Source: Bradyrhizobium sp. CCBAU 53338
Lineage (GTDB): Bacteria > Pseudomonadota > Alphaproteobacteria > Rhizobiales > Xanthobacteraceae
Direction of reading: 5' to 3'
Length of the DNA: 64,000 nucleotides
Assembly (NCBI RefSeq): GCF_015291665.1
Contig: NZ_CP030048.1
Span: 1,302,001-1,366,000, forward strand
Below, piece by piece: positions 7,657-16,244 of the stretch; position 1 is the stretch's first letter; every line of letters begins with the position of its first letter. Position numbers and translations under genes: made by a program. The notes beneath the pieces are model-generated. The model searched no databases and had not been told where the DNA came from. It saw nothing but the letters and a program-made list of their open reading frames with translations.

Positions 7657-8058
7657 ATGGTCGATGGCCTGCCAAGCGAAGTCGAAGTCATCACGCTGTT
7701 CGTCGACGACATCGCGTCGTCGAAGGCGTTCTACGCCAAGGTTTTCGCAGCCGAGACCGTCTGGGCGGATGACGTCTCGTCCGTGCTGAAATTCGGCGGC
7801 CTGCTGATCAACCTTCTCGACGCATCCCGGGCGCCTCAGCTCATAGAGCCATTGCCGGTCGGGCCATCGTCCGCAGGGGCCCGCGCGCTGTTGACGATCA
7901 GGGTCGCTGACGTCGATGCGGTCTGCGCCGCCCTTCGGGCGGTTGGAGTCGACCTGCTCAATGGGCCGATCGACCGTCCATGGGGACGCCGAACCGCGGC
8001 TTTCGCCGACCCGTCGGGTCATGTCTGGGAGATGGCTCAGCTGATTAAGCGGACGTAA
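7657..8058 (+). CDS. VOC-superfamily (glyoxalase/dioxygenase-like) protein
   Basis: This 133-residue single-domain protein has the beta-alpha-beta-beta-beta pattern of the vicinal oxygen chelate fold in two modules. Module one is VEVITLFVDDIASSKAFYAKVF; module two is LLTIRVADVDAVCAALRAVGV, ending AAFADPSGHVWEMAQ with the C-terminal Glu typical of the metal site. The specific substrate cannot be told. The start is ATG at 7657 after a GGAGGGAG tract; an upstream in-frame start at 7597 would enter poorly coding sequence. It stands alone after the tRNA. The following stretch 8059-8304 shows no gene or motif. Confidence 0.75.
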   Translation: MVDGLPSEVEVITLFVDDIASSKAFYAKVFAAETVWADDVSSVLKFGGLLINLLDASRAPQLIEPLPVGPSSAGARALLTIRVADVDAVCAALRAVGVDLLNGPIDRPWGRRTAAFADPSGHVWEMAQLIKRT

Positions 8059-8304
8059 GTCGTTGAATGGGGAATGCGCTTGCAAAGCCCATCATTTCTC
8101 GTCCGCGGACGGAACGTTGATCGGTTTCGCTGCGCTACGAGCTCATATCAATGGCGCTCTGACTCTGGTCGCTCATCTAGTGGTCGGGCAATGTTGGAAA
8201 CGTGCGCCGCTACGGCCCCCCGCATGGAACGATCGACGTGCCGTCCATTTCACGGAGTGCGGGTGTTAGGCACGTCGTACCGCGCTCGAGCTGTGACAAC
8301 TTCG

Positions 8305-9288
8305 TCAAGGCTGCAGCACGGCAGCACCGACCAACCTACCATCTTTCAAGGCGGCGAGCGCTTCGTTGGCTTTCCTCAGCGGAAATACCGTCGTATGTGT
8401 CCGAATGTCAGCCTTCGCGGCGGCGTCCAGGAAATCGATGCCGTTCTTGCGCGTCAGATTTGCAACTGAAATGATCTGCCGCTCTCCCCAAAGGATATTG
8501 TAAGGGAACGCCGGAATGTCGGACATGTGAATGCCCGCGCACACGACGCGGCCACCTTTCCGCACCGCGCGCAGCGCAAGGGGCACCAATTCCCCGACGG
8601 GAGCGTAGATGATGGCAGCATCGAGCTCGATGGGCGGCCTCTCCTCGGAACCGCCAGCCCATTCTGCGCCGAGCAAACGTGCAAGCCGCTGTGCCTCCTG
8701 ATCGCAACTGCGTGTGAAAGCGTAAACGGTTCTCCCTTGGGAGCGCGCCAGTTGCGCTACAATGTGGCCGGCAGCGCCGAAGCCGTAGATGCCGAGCGCT
8801 TTACCGTCGCCCGCCATCACAAGGGACCGCCATCCGATCAACCCGGCGCAGAGTAGCGGTGCCAAGGCAACGTCGTCGCCGTGCTCGCCGAGGGCAAAGC
8901 AGTATCGGGCATCTGCGACGAGGTGGCTGGCGAACCCGCCGTCACGCGTGTAGCCCGTGAATTTGGGGCGATCGCAGAGGTTTTCCTTGTCCGAGCGGCA
9001 ATAGAAGCATTCGCCGCAGGTGTGGCCAAGCCAGGGGACGCCGACGCGCATGCCGAGTACCAGGTCCTTGACGCCTGATCCAATCGCTTCGATGCGTCCG
9101 ACGACCTCGTGCCCCGGAACGATCGGATAGGATATATCTGGTAACTCACCATCGACGACGTGCAGATCGGTTCGGCAAACACCGCAGGCGCCGACCTTGA
9201 CGCGAACCTCACCGGGGCCGGGCACGGGGTCAGCTCGTTGCTGGAGCACCAGCGGCGCGCCGCGCGCGGAGAGAACCATGGCGTGCAT
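8305..9288 (-). CDS. Zinc-dependent medium-chain alcohol dehydrogenase
   Basis: This is a 327-residue NAD(P)-dependent zinc alcohol dehydrogenase. Catalytic zinc ligands are Cys38 (GACGVCRTDLH) and His60 (PGHEVVGRI); structural zinc ligands are Cys91, 94, 97 and 105 (CGECFYCRSDKENLC). The Rossmann segment ALGIYGFGAAGHIVAQLA lies near the middle. It resembles the AdhA-like zinc alcohol dehydrogenases; the alcohol substrate is unknown. Start choice between 9288 and 9279 is open because no ribosome site is visible. It faces away from the DHA/ABC operon, with the decayed repeat between them. Confidence 0.85.
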   Translation of the reverse strand: MHAMVLSARGAPLVLQQRADPVPGPGEVRVKVGACGVCRTDLHVVDGELPDISYPIVPGHEVVGRIEAIGSGVKDLVLGMRVGVPWLGHTCGECFYCRSDKENLCDRPKFTGYTRDGGFASHLVADARYCFALGEHGDDVALAPLLCAGLIGWRSLVMAGDGKALGIYGFGAAGHIVAQLARSQGRTVYAFTRSCDQEAQRLARLLGAEWAGGSEERPPIELDAAIIYAPVGELVPLALRAVRKGGRVVCAGIHMSDIPAFPYNILWGERQIISVANLTRKNGIDFLDAAAKADIRTHTTVFPLRKANEALAALKDGRLVGAAVLQP

Positions 9289-9415
9289 GTCGTAATAGTC
9301 CGCAAATGGTAGCGTCGAGGCAAGTCAGCCCGGACCATCGACATTGTGCGCTTCCCGCCAAGGATAGGCAATTCGGTCCGACCGACGACCAGCAAGTCTC
9401 TTCTGAAGTTTCTGT

Positions 9416-9555
9416 CGGGCGAAACACCTCGCACCCGTCAACCCTTCCCCAAAAATATTCTACTTTACCGAATTTCGGAAATATCGTATGATACGCTCAG
9501 GTGGAACGACAAAGCAAAGCTCGGGCGAAATCAGTCGCGAGAGCGCATCGCCGCG
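9416..9555 (+). repeat. Internally deleted copy of the long structured repeat
   Basis: The left part matches the left end of the element at 43321: the 19-mer starting CTTTACCGAATTTCGG is identical (9463-9481 versus 43380-43398), with flanking CGGGCGAAACACCT versus CGGGCAAAACACCT. The right part matches that element's right end: a 17-nt identity starting GCAAAGCTCGGG (9514-9530 versus 43942-43958) and GTCGCGAGAGCGC (9534-9546 versus 43962-43974). About 500 nt between the ends are missing, with the junction near 9497-9505. It lies in the 675-bp gap 9289-9963; the part 9560-9770 shows nothing I can name. Confidence 0.75.
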
Positions 9556-9780
9556 TCTGTCGCCTCGGCCGAACCTTCGGCGGACAAGTCGCTCGCACGG
9601 CAATGACGATGGGACGAGAGTGTGAGACACGCTCTTCTCGCAAGTCCCTCAGCGGCCATCGCCTGCATCTCCCCCAAAACATCTCGTTGCAACCGGCCCG
9701 AACACCCTGAGCGACGCCGAACGCCGCGTTCGCGACCGCGTCGGCGCGCCTGTCGGCGACCTCCCAATTCCGCTTGCAAT

Positions 9781-9806
9781 GTTTAGTAATTGGTGTTTCA
9801 CTAAAC
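9781..9806 (+). promoter_or_regulatory. Dyad operator candidate of the ABC/DHA operon
   Basis: GTTTAGT (9781-9787) and ACTAAAC (9800-9806) form a perfect 7-bp inverted repeat with a 12-bp spacer. A third GTTTAGT lies at 9857-9863. A possible -35 TTGCAA at 9774 puts the dyad over the promoter. Such AT-rich dyads stand out in this GC-rich sequence and suggest a dimeric regulator, perhaps the HTH protein at 18534. The regulator is an inference. Confidence 0.5.
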
Positions 9807-9963
9807 AAATCGAGCCTGCCGGGCCTGTAGAATCCGGGTGGCGCGAGGAAACACCAGTTTAGTTACTCAGCTCGTCATGGACTGTGTCGCTCTGCTCGAA
9901 GCATTCGAGCGGGTAGGAAAGCCGCGCCATGTCGATGGCCGGCCCACTCGGAGGGAACGTGTA

Positions 9964-11310
9964 ATGAAACGAACGATGAAGACGCTTGTCGTGGCATGCG
10001 GGGCCGTTGCCGCCGCGCTCAGTGTCGGAGCGGGCACCACGCCCGCGCAGGCGCAGGGCAAGACCATCACGCTGTGCTGGGCCGCATGGGACCCCGCCAA
10101 CGCTTTGGTCGAATTGTCGAAGGACTTCACCGCCAAATCGGGTATCGGTATGAAGTTCGAATTCGTGCCGTGGACCAATTACGCCGATCGCTTCCTGAAC
10201 GAACTCAATTCGCACGGCTCGCTGTGCGACCTCATCATCGGCGACTCGCAATGGATTGGCGGCGCCGCGGAGAACGGCCAGTACGTCAAGCTCAACGATT
10301 TCTTCAAGAAGGAAGGAATCAGCATGGACGACTACATGCCGGCGACGGTGGTCGGCTATTCCGAATGGCCCAAGAACACGCCGAACTACTGGGCGCTGCC
10401 GGCGATGGGCGATGCGGTCGGCTGGACCTATCGCAAGGACTGGTTCGCGCGGCCGGACGTGCAGAAGGACTTCAAGGCCAAGTACGGCCGCGAGATCGGC
10501 GTGCCGAAGACGCTCGCCGAGCTCAAGGACATCGCGCAATTCTTCCAGGGCCGCGAGATCGACGGCAAGAAGGTCTATGGCGCCTCGATCTACACCGAGC
10601 GTGGCTCGGAGGGCATCACCATGGGCGTGTCGAACTACCTCTACGACTACGGCTTCAAATACGACGACCCGAAGAAGCCCTATGCGATGGACGGGTTCGT
10701 GAACTCGGCCAGCGCGGTGAAGGGGCTCGAAGCCTACAAGGATCTCTACAAGTGCTGCACGCCGCCTGGCGCCTCCAACTCCTACATGTCGGAGGGGCTT
10801 GATGCCTTCAAGTCCGGCCAGGTCGCGCTGCAGATGAACTTCTTCGCCTTCTTTCCGGGCCTCTACAAGGACCCGAATGTCGGCGGCGACAAGATCGGCT
10901 TCTTCGTCAATCCGGCCGGTCCTGCCGGGCAGGCGACGCAACTCGGCGGACAGGGCATCTCGGTGGTCTCCTACTCGAAGAACCAGGCCGAGGCGCTGCA
11001 ATACATCAAGTGGTTCTCCGGCGGCGACGTCCAGAAGAAGTGGTGGGCGCTCGGCGGCTATTCCTGCGCCAAGTCCGTGCTGAACGACCCGAGCTTTCCG
11101 AACAGCGCGCCCTTCGCCAAGGAGTTCCTGCAATCGATGGGCATGGTCGTCGACTTCTGGGCCGAGCCCTCCTACGCCCAGCTTCTGCAAGCCGAGCAGA
11201 AGCGCGTGCATGACTACGTGGTGGCCGACAAGGGCACCGCGCAGGAATCGCTCGACGGTCTGGTGAAGGACTGGAAGGCGATCTTCAAGGAAGACGGCAA
11301 GAAGTTCTGA
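9964..11310 (+). CDS. ABC transporter, sugar-type substrate-binding protein
   Basis: This 448-residue periplasmic binding protein of extracellular solute-binding family 1 has a signal peptide (KTLVVACGAVAAALSVGAGTTPAQA) and a mature start QGKTITLCWAAWDPAN. Family features include DLIIGDSQWIGGAAENGQYV, YWALPAMGDAVGWTYRKDWF and the late helix EALQYIKWFSGGDVQ. I chose the ATG at 9964 behind GGAGGG; the long upstream extension lacks a signal peptide. It heads an operon with two permeases, two ATPases and DHA kinase genes. The ligand is therefore probably dihydroxyacetone or something converted to it, which is inference. Confidence 0.9.
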   Translation: MKRTMKTLVVACGAVAAALSVGAGTTPAQAQGKTITLCWAAWDPANALVELSKDFTAKSGIGMKFEFVPWTNYADRFLNELNSHGSLCDLIIGDSQWIGGAAENGQYVKLNDFFKKEGISMDDYMPATVVGYSEWPKNTPNYWALPAMGDAVGWTYRKDWFARPDVQKDFKAKYGREIGVPKTLAELKDIAQFFQGREIDGKKVYGASIYTERGSEGITMGVSNYLYDYGFKYDDPKKPYAMDGFVNSASAVKGLEAYKDLYKCCTPPGASNSYMSEGLDAFKSGQVALQMNFFAFFPGLYKDPNVGGDKIGFFVNPAGPAGQATQLGGQGISVVSYSKNQAEALQYIKWFSGGDVQKKWWALGGYSCAKSVLNDPSFPNSAPFAKEFLQSMGMVVDFWAEPSYAQLLQAEQKRVHDYVVADKGTAQESLDGLVKDWKAIFKEDGKKF

Positions 11311-11318
11311 AGCAAGCT

Positions 11319-11348
11319 GTCCGGAGCGCGTGCGCTCGCGCTCCGGAC
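11319..11348 (+). other. Stable intercistronic hairpin after the binding-protein gene
   Basis: GTCCGGAGCGCG (11319-11330) and CGCGCTCCGGAC (11337-11348) form a perfect 12-bp stem with a 6-nt loop, followed by TTTCCTTC. Such hairpins between binding-protein and permease genes usually stabilise the upstream message or partly terminate, so that binding protein is made in excess. Confidence 0.7.
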
Positions 11349-11411
11349 TTTCCTTCGAGACGACCGGATATGTCGCATCGTCGACACCGGGTGCCAGGAT
11401 CGGTCGACGCA

Positions 11412-12371
11412 ATGAACGAATTGAGTGCCTCTTCGCAGATCACCTATCGGGCCGTCATGGTCCGGCCAGGCGTGGCGCGTCGCATCCGGGGCCTCTCGGA
11501 CAGGACGCTCGCCTGGCTCTTCATCACGCCGACGATCGTGCTGCTGCTGGCGATCAACATCTTCCCGCTGCTCTGGACGATCTATCTGTCGTTCACGAAT
11601 TACCGCGCCAACCGGGCCAACGTGCCGACGATCTGGCTCGGCACCGACTGGTACCAGTCGATCCTGACCGATCCCGACATCTGGGCGGCGATGCAGGTCA
11701 CCGCGCATTTCGTGATCTGGACCGTGCTGATCGAGACCGTCCTGGGATTTGGCCTCGCCTATCTGATCGACAAGAAGTTCCGCGGGCACGGATTATGGAC
11801 CACGATCATCCTGCTGCCGATGATGCTGTCGCCCGCCGTCGTCGGCAATTTCTGGACGTTCCTCTACCAGCCGCAGATCGGACTGTTCAATTACGTCGTC
11901 GCCTTCTTCACCGGCCGCGCCGCCTCGTCGTTCCAGATGCTGGGCGACGTCACGCTGAGCCCCTGGGCCATCGTCATCGTCGATGCCTGGATGTGGACAC
12001 CTTACGTGATGCTGATTTGTCTCGCCGGCCTGCGCTCGATCCCTGACTACATCTACGAGGCCGCCGAGGTCGATCGCGCGTCGAAATGGCGGCAGTTCTG
12101 GTCGATCACGCTGCCGATGGCGCTGCCGTTCATCATGCTGGCGGTGCTGTTCCGCGGCATCGAGAATTTCAAGATGTTCGACATGGTCAATCTGCTCACC
12201 GGCGGCGGACCGGGATCGACCACGGAAGTTGCCTCGATCACGCTCAAGCGGGCGGCGTTCGAGAGCTGGCGCACCGGCTATTCCTCGGCCTTCGCGATCA
12301 TCCTGTTCGTGACGGTCTTCGGTCTCGCCAACATCTATGTGAAGGCGCTGAACAAGGTAAAGAGCCGATGA
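11412..12371 (+). CDS. ABC transporter permease (sugar type, first subunit)
   Basis: This 319-residue inner-membrane permease is of the MalF/UgpA type. Hydrophobic segments include LAWLFITPTIVLLLAINIFPLLW and VTAHFVIWTVLIETVLGFGLA. The cytoplasmic EAA loop is YEAAEVDRASKWRQFWSITLP, which docks on the ATPase. The ATG at 11412 is chosen because it gives a typical short cytoplasmic N-terminus. It follows the intercistronic hairpin and its stop overlaps the next start as ATGA. Confidence 0.9.
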   Translation: MNELSASSQITYRAVMVRPGVARRIRGLSDRTLAWLFITPTIVLLLAINIFPLLWTIYLSFTNYRANRANVPTIWLGTDWYQSILTDPDIWAAMQVTAHFVIWTVLIETVLGFGLAYLIDKKFRGHGLWTTIILLPMMLSPAVVGNFWTFLYQPQIGLFNYVVAFFTGRAASSFQMLGDVTLSPWAIVIVDAWMWTPYVMLICLAGLRSIPDYIYEAAEVDRASKWRQFWSITLPMALPFIMLAVLFRGIENFKMFDMVNLLTGGGPGSTTEVASITLKRAAFESWRTGYSSAFAIILFVTVFGLANIYVKALNKVKSR

Positions 12372-13321
12372 CCTCAGCCACCACAGCCCATTCCGTCGTC
12401 GAGCCGTCGGCCACGACACGGCGCTTTGCCGGCTCGCTCGTCGTGCTCTACGCCATCATCACCATGATCCCGCTGGTCTGGATCATGCTCACCGCGTTCA
12501 AGTCGCCCGACGATGCGATCTCCTATCCGCCCAAGGTGATGTTCAAGCCGTCGCTCGAAGGCTTCTGCAATTTGTTCACGACCCGCTCGCGCCAGACGCC
12601 GGAATTCATCCGCTCGCTGGGGCCGCCGCAGGGACTTTGCGACAGCATCGCGCGCGACCGCAACATGGTGGTCGCCGGTCCCTCGAACTATGTGCCGCGC
12701 TTCGTCAACTCGCTGATCATCGCGTTCGGTTCGACCGTGCTTGCGGTCGCCTTGGGGACCTTGTCGGCTTACGGCTTCTCGCGGTTCCGCGTGCCACTGA
12801 AGGACGATCTGCTGTTCTTCATCCTGTCGACCCGGATGATGCCGCCGATCGCGGTCGCGATCCCGATCTATCTGATGTACCGCACCATCGGTTTGTCGGA
12901 CACCAGGCTCGGAATGATCCTGCTCTACACCTCGGTGAACGTTTCGCTGGCGGTCTGGCTGCTCAAGGGCTTCATCGACGAAATCCCGCGCGAGTATGAG
13001 GAGGCGGCGATGATCGACGGCTATACGCGCTTCCAGGCCTTCGTGAAGGTGGTGCTGCCGCAGGCCACCACGGGAATCGCGGCGACCGCGATCTTCTGCC
13101 TGATCTTCGCCTGGAACGAATACGCCTTCGCGGTGCTTCTCACCTCGGGCAATGCGCAGACCGCGCCGCCGTTCATTCCGATCATCATCGGCGAGGGCGG
13201 ACAGGACTGGCCCGCAGTGGCCGCCGGCACGACGCTGTTCCTGGTCCCGATCGTGGTGTTCACGGTTCTTCTCCGCAAGCATCTGCTGCGCGGCATTACC
13301 TTCGGAGCCGTTCGCAAATGA
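12368..13321 (+). CDS. ABC transporter permease (sugar type, second subunit)
   Basis: This 317-residue MalG-type permease has membrane segments such as LVVLYAIITMIPLVWIMLTAFK at the N-terminus. The EAA loop reads YEEAAMIDGYTRFQAFVKVVLP and is followed by ATAIFCLIFAWNEYAFA. A periplasmic insertion near residues 75-105 contains two Cys and precedes NMVVAGPSNYVPRFVNSL. The start overlaps the previous stop and its own stop overlaps the next start (ATGA at both ends), so translation is likely coupled throughout. Confidence 0.92.
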   Translation: MTSATTAHSVVEPSATTRRFAGSLVVLYAIITMIPLVWIMLTAFKSPDDAISYPPKVMFKPSLEGFCNLFTTRSRQTPEFIRSLGPPQGLCDSIARDRNMVVAGPSNYVPRFVNSLIIAFGSTVLAVALGTLSAYGFSRFRVPLKDDLLFFILSTRMMPPIAVAIPIYLMYRTIGLSDTRLGMILLYTSVNVSLAVWLLKGFIDEIPREYEEAAMIDGYTRFQAFVKVVLPQATTGIAATAIFCLIFAWNEYAFAVLLTSGNAQTAPPFIPIIIGEGGQDWPAVAAGTTLFLVPIVVFTVLLRKHLLRGITFGAVRK

Positions 13322-13530
13322 GTGTCGATCTCACCCCAACCATCACGCGCCGCGGTCTTGCAGATCGCCTTCTGCGCCGCGGCCCGCTCGAAGCCATCGC
13401 GACGACGATCATCGCCGCCGGTGTCGTGATGCTGATGCAGCCATTGTCTTTAACGTTGTATTCCTGGTCATTTGCGACGACCCTGTTCGGCACGGTGATG
13501 TTCACCATCGTGTCCAAGGTCCGGGAGTAG
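13318..13530 (+). CDS. Small two-helix membrane protein inside the ABC operon
   Basis: This 70-residue protein has two predicted membrane segments, AIATTIIAAGVVMLMQPLSL and SWSFATTLFGTVMFTIVS, and a basic N-terminus (TRRGLADRLLRRG). It is translationally coupled to the second permease (ATGA) and sits 5 bp before the first ATPase gene. I recognise no characterised family. Rhizobial glycerol ABC operons also carry a small membrane protein between subunit genes, so an accessory transporter subunit is plausible but not shown. Confidence 0.75.
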   Translation: MSVDLTPTITRRGLADRLLRRGPLEAIATTIIAAGVVMLMQPLSLTLYSWSFATTLFGTVMFTIVSKVRE

Positions 13531-13535
13531 GCGCG

Positions 13536-14633
13536 ATGGCGCAGATCAAGGTCGAGGCGCTCGACAAATCCTTCGGGACGTTTCATGCGGTGAAGTCCGC
13601 CAGCTTCACGGTGGAGGACGGCCAGTTCCTCTGCCTGCTCGGACCTTCCGGTTGCGGCAAGACGACGACGCTCCGCATGATCGCCGGCCTGGAGCTGCCG
13701 ACATCAGGCACTATCCGGCTCGACGGCGAGGACGTTACGATGAACCGCGCCTCGGCGCGCGACATCGCCTTCGTGTTCCAGCTGTTCGCGCTCTATCCGC
13801 ACATGAATGTCCGGCGCAACATCGGCTTTCCCTTGAAATGCGAGGGCATCAGTGCGGCCGAATGCGACCGGCGCGTCGTCGAGGCAGCGCGCATCCTGCG
13901 GATTTCGCACCTGCTTGACCGCTCCGTCTCCGGCCTTGCCGGCGGCGATCGGCAGCGCGTCGCGCTCGGGCGGGCGATCGTGCGCAAGCCAAAATGCTTC
14001 TTGATGGACGAGCCGCTCGGCGCGCTGGATACCGAGATGCGCGAGGCCATGATCCACGAGTTGCGGGCCCTGCATGACCGGCTCGGAGCAACGACCGTCT
14101 ATGTCACCCATGACCAGCTCGAAGCCATGGCGATGGCCGACAGGATCGCGGTGATGAACAATGGCGTCGTCGAGCAGGTCGCGAGCCCGCGCGATATCTA
14201 TGACCGGCCCGCTTCGCTGTTCGTTGCCGACTTCATCGGCTCGCCGCCGATGAATTTCCTGCCGTTCCGCGGCGGTTTGCAGGCCGGCGCAGAGGCAATC
14301 CGGCTCGGCGAGCGGGATGTCGCCATTCCTGCCGCGCGCGAGGACATGGCGGAAAGCGAGCTCGTGCTCGGGGTGCGGCCCGAGCATGTGCGCTTCACCG
14401 ATCGCGGCATGGTGCGCGGTGAGGTCTATGGCACCGAATATCTCGGCACGACGCAGATCGTGACCGTGACGACGCATTACGGCGCGCTCAAGGCCCGCTC
14501 ACCCAGCAGCCGAGCGTTCCGGACCGGCGAGACCGTCGGGCTCGACTTCCGGCCCGATACGCTGTCGATCTTCGACAAGGCATCCGGCCGGGCCATACGC
14601 ACCGCGCTGCATGAAGGAGGCGCGCATGGCTGA
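13536..14633 (+). CDS. ABC transporter ATPase with degenerate signature motif
   Basis: This 365-residue MalK/UgpC-like ATPase has Walker A GPSGCGKTT (36-44), Walker B CFLMDEP (154-160), the D-loop LGALD, the switch His in YVTHDQLEAM, and a C-terminal TOBE-type regulatory region. The ABC signature, normally LSGGQ, reads LAGGD at 134-138, so Ser and Gln are both replaced; the Q-loop also reads FQLFALYPHM instead of the usual FQNYALYPH. Since LSGGQ completes the nucleotide site of the partner subunit, this and the ATPase at 14626 probably form a heterodimer with one weakened site. The start is ATG at 13536, 5 bp after the previous stop. Confidence 0.9.
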   Translation: MAQIKVEALDKSFGTFHAVKSASFTVEDGQFLCLLGPSGCGKTTTLRMIAGLELPTSGTIRLDGEDVTMNRASARDIAFVFQLFALYPHMNVRRNIGFPLKCEGISAAECDRRVVEAARILRISHLLDRSVSGLAGGDRQRVALGRAIVRKPKCFLMDEPLGALDTEMREAMIHELRALHDRLGATTVYVTHDQLEAMAMADRIAVMNNGVVEQVASPRDIYDRPASLFVADFIGSPPMNFLPFRGGLQAGAEAIRLGERDVAIPAAREDMAESELVLGVRPEHVRFTDRGMVRGEVYGTEYLGTTQIVTVTTHYGALKARSPSSRAFRTGETVGLDFRPDTLSIFDKASGRAIRTALHEGGAHG

Positions 14634-15633
14634 AGTCGAGATCATCTCCGTCTCCAAGGCGTTCGGCAAGACGCAGGCCCTGAGCGATCTGTCGCTGACC
14701 ATCGGCGACGGCGAGTTCGTCGCATTGCTCGGGCCGACTGGTGCCGGCAAGACCACGGCGTTGCGCCTGATCGCTGGATTGGGGCAGCCGGACTCTGGCT
14801 CGATCCGCATCGACGGGCGCAACGTGACAGGCGACGCTCCGGCGGACCGCGACGTTGCCTTTGTCTTCCAGCAATACTCGCTGTATCCGCACCTCACCGT
14901 GTTCGAGAACATGGCCTTCGCGCTGCGTGCGCCGACGCGCCGCGTGCCCGAAGCTGATATTCGCGCGAAGGTACAGGAGGTGGCGCGGCTGCTTCATATC
15001 GAGACCAAGCTGGACAACAAGGCGACGCAGCTGTCGGGCGGGCAGATGCAGCGCGTCGCGATCGGCCGGGCGCTGGTCCGTTCGCCCTCGATCTATCTGA
15101 TGGACGAGCCGCTCTCCTCGCTGGATGCCAAGCTGCGCGGCGAGCTGCGTCTCGAACTCAAGCGGATCCAGGTGGATCTCGGCGCGACGATCCTCTATGT
15201 CACCCACGATCAGACCGAGGCGATGACCATGGCCTCGCGCATCGGCGTGATCGAAGGCGGACGGTTGATGCAGATCGGCACGCCGCGGGAGATCTACGAG
15301 AACCCGGTCAACGCGCATGTTGCGGCGCGACTGGGCCAGCCGGTGATCAATCTGCTGCCGGCAGGCCTGTTCGGCGGCGCGCCCAATGGCGCCGAGACCA
15401 TCGGCGCGCGGACCGAGCACTTGACGATCGCGCGCGGCGGCGGCGACGTCTCAGCGACCGTCAAGCGGGTCGAGCATCTCGGCGACCAGAGCCATCTTCA
15501 TCTCGACCTCGCCGGCCGGCCGGTCGTGACCCTGGCGGATCCCGAGGCGGGCTTTGGCGCGGGAGACGTCGTGTCGCTCCGGCTCAACAAACCGCTGTTT
15601 TTCGATGCGAAGGGCTGGAGGGTAGCGGCATGA
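14626..15633 (+). CDS. ABC transporter ATPase (second, canonical)
   Basis: This 335-residue MalK/UgpC-like ATPase has canonical motifs: Walker A GPTGAGKTT (36-44), Q-loop FQQYSLYPHL, signature LSGGQ (136-140), Walker B IYLMDEPLSSLD and switch His in YVTHDQTEAM. A short TOBE-like C-terminal domain follows. It has an AGGAGG site and overlaps the previous gene by 8 bp. With the ATPase at 13536 it makes a two-ATPase importer, the arrangement known from rhizobial glycerol transporters (GlpST) by family knowledge. Confidence 0.93.
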   Translation: MAEVEIISVSKAFGKTQALSDLSLTIGDGEFVALLGPTGAGKTTALRLIAGLGQPDSGSIRIDGRNVTGDAPADRDVAFVFQQYSLYPHLTVFENMAFALRAPTRRVPEADIRAKVQEVARLLHIETKLDNKATQLSGGQMQRVAIGRALVRSPSIYLMDEPLSSLDAKLRGELRLELKRIQVDLGATILYVTHDQTEAMTMASRIGVIEGGRLMQIGTPREIYENPVNAHVAARLGQPVINLLPAGLFGGAPNGAETIGARTEHLTIARGGGDVSATVKRVEHLGDQSHLHLDLAGRPVVTLADPEAGFGAGDVVSLRLNKPLFFDAKGWRVAA

Positions 15634-16244
15634 GCCTCGATCGGGTAGCCAGGGAAAGATTGGTACGGGCGCTGGCAGCGTCAGTGATCGAACACGCGGA
15701 CGAGTTGACGAGCCTCGACCAGGCGATTGGCGATGGGGATCACGGGCTGAACATGAAGCGCGGTTTCGAGGCGGTGCTGACCGCACTGCCGGGCCTTGCC
15801 GACAAGTCGCTCCCGGACATGCTGAAAGCGATCGGAATGACGTTGGTGATGAAGGTCGGCGGAGCTTCCGGGCCGTTGGTCGGAACTTTCTTCATGGAAC
15901 TGGGCAAGGCCCTTCCGGAGCAGCCGAGCAGAGTCGATTTGGTCGCGGCGACGGAGAAGGCGATCGAGGCCGTCAAGGCGCGCGGCCGATCCGAGGCGGG
16001 GCAGAAGACATTGCTGGATGTCCTGGTGCCGGTGCAGGCCGTGCTGGCTGATGGCGGCGATGCCAGGGCCATCGCGGCCGAGGCTGTGCAAGCGGCCGAT
16101 CGCACCACGCCGATGCTGGCGATTCGCGGTCGCGCCTCGTTTCTGGGCGAACGTTCCATCGGTCATATGGATCCGGGCTCGCGCTCGGCGTCGCTTCTGA
16201 TCGGCGCAGCAGTCGAGACACTGGAGTTCGAGGTCAATACATGA
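15630..16244 (+). CDS. dhaL: PTS-dependent dihydroxyacetone kinase, ADP-binding subunit DhaL
   Basis: DhaL (204 aa, cytoplasmic) holds a tightly bound ADP that is rephosphorylated by DhaM and passes phosphate to dihydroxyacetone on DhaK. The Mg-ADP ligands Asp30, Asp35 and Asp37 occur in SLDQAIGDGDHG, matching the E. coli numbering, followed by the glycine-rich KVGGASGPLVGTFF. The C-terminal GRASFLGERSIGHMDPGSRS is also diagnostic. It overlaps the upstream ATPase and downstream dhaM genes by ATGA, so it is translated with the transporter, linking uptake with phosphorylation. Confidence 0.96.
   Translation: MSLDRVARERLVRALAASVIEHADELTSLDQAIGDGDHGLNMKRGFEAVLTALPGLADKSLPDMLKAIGMTLVMKVGGASGPLVGTFFMELGKALPEQPSRVDLVAATEKAIEAVKARGRSEAGQKTLLDVLVPVQAVLADGGDARAIAAEAVQAADRTTPMLAIRGRASFLGERSIGHMDPGSRSASLLIGAAVETLEFEVNT

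Noticed and set aside
9859..11412. A 517-codon open frame antisense to the sugar-type binding-protein gene
   Set aside because: Low-complexity, charged composition without domains; the plus-strand gene has a signal peptide, a ribosome site and family motifs.
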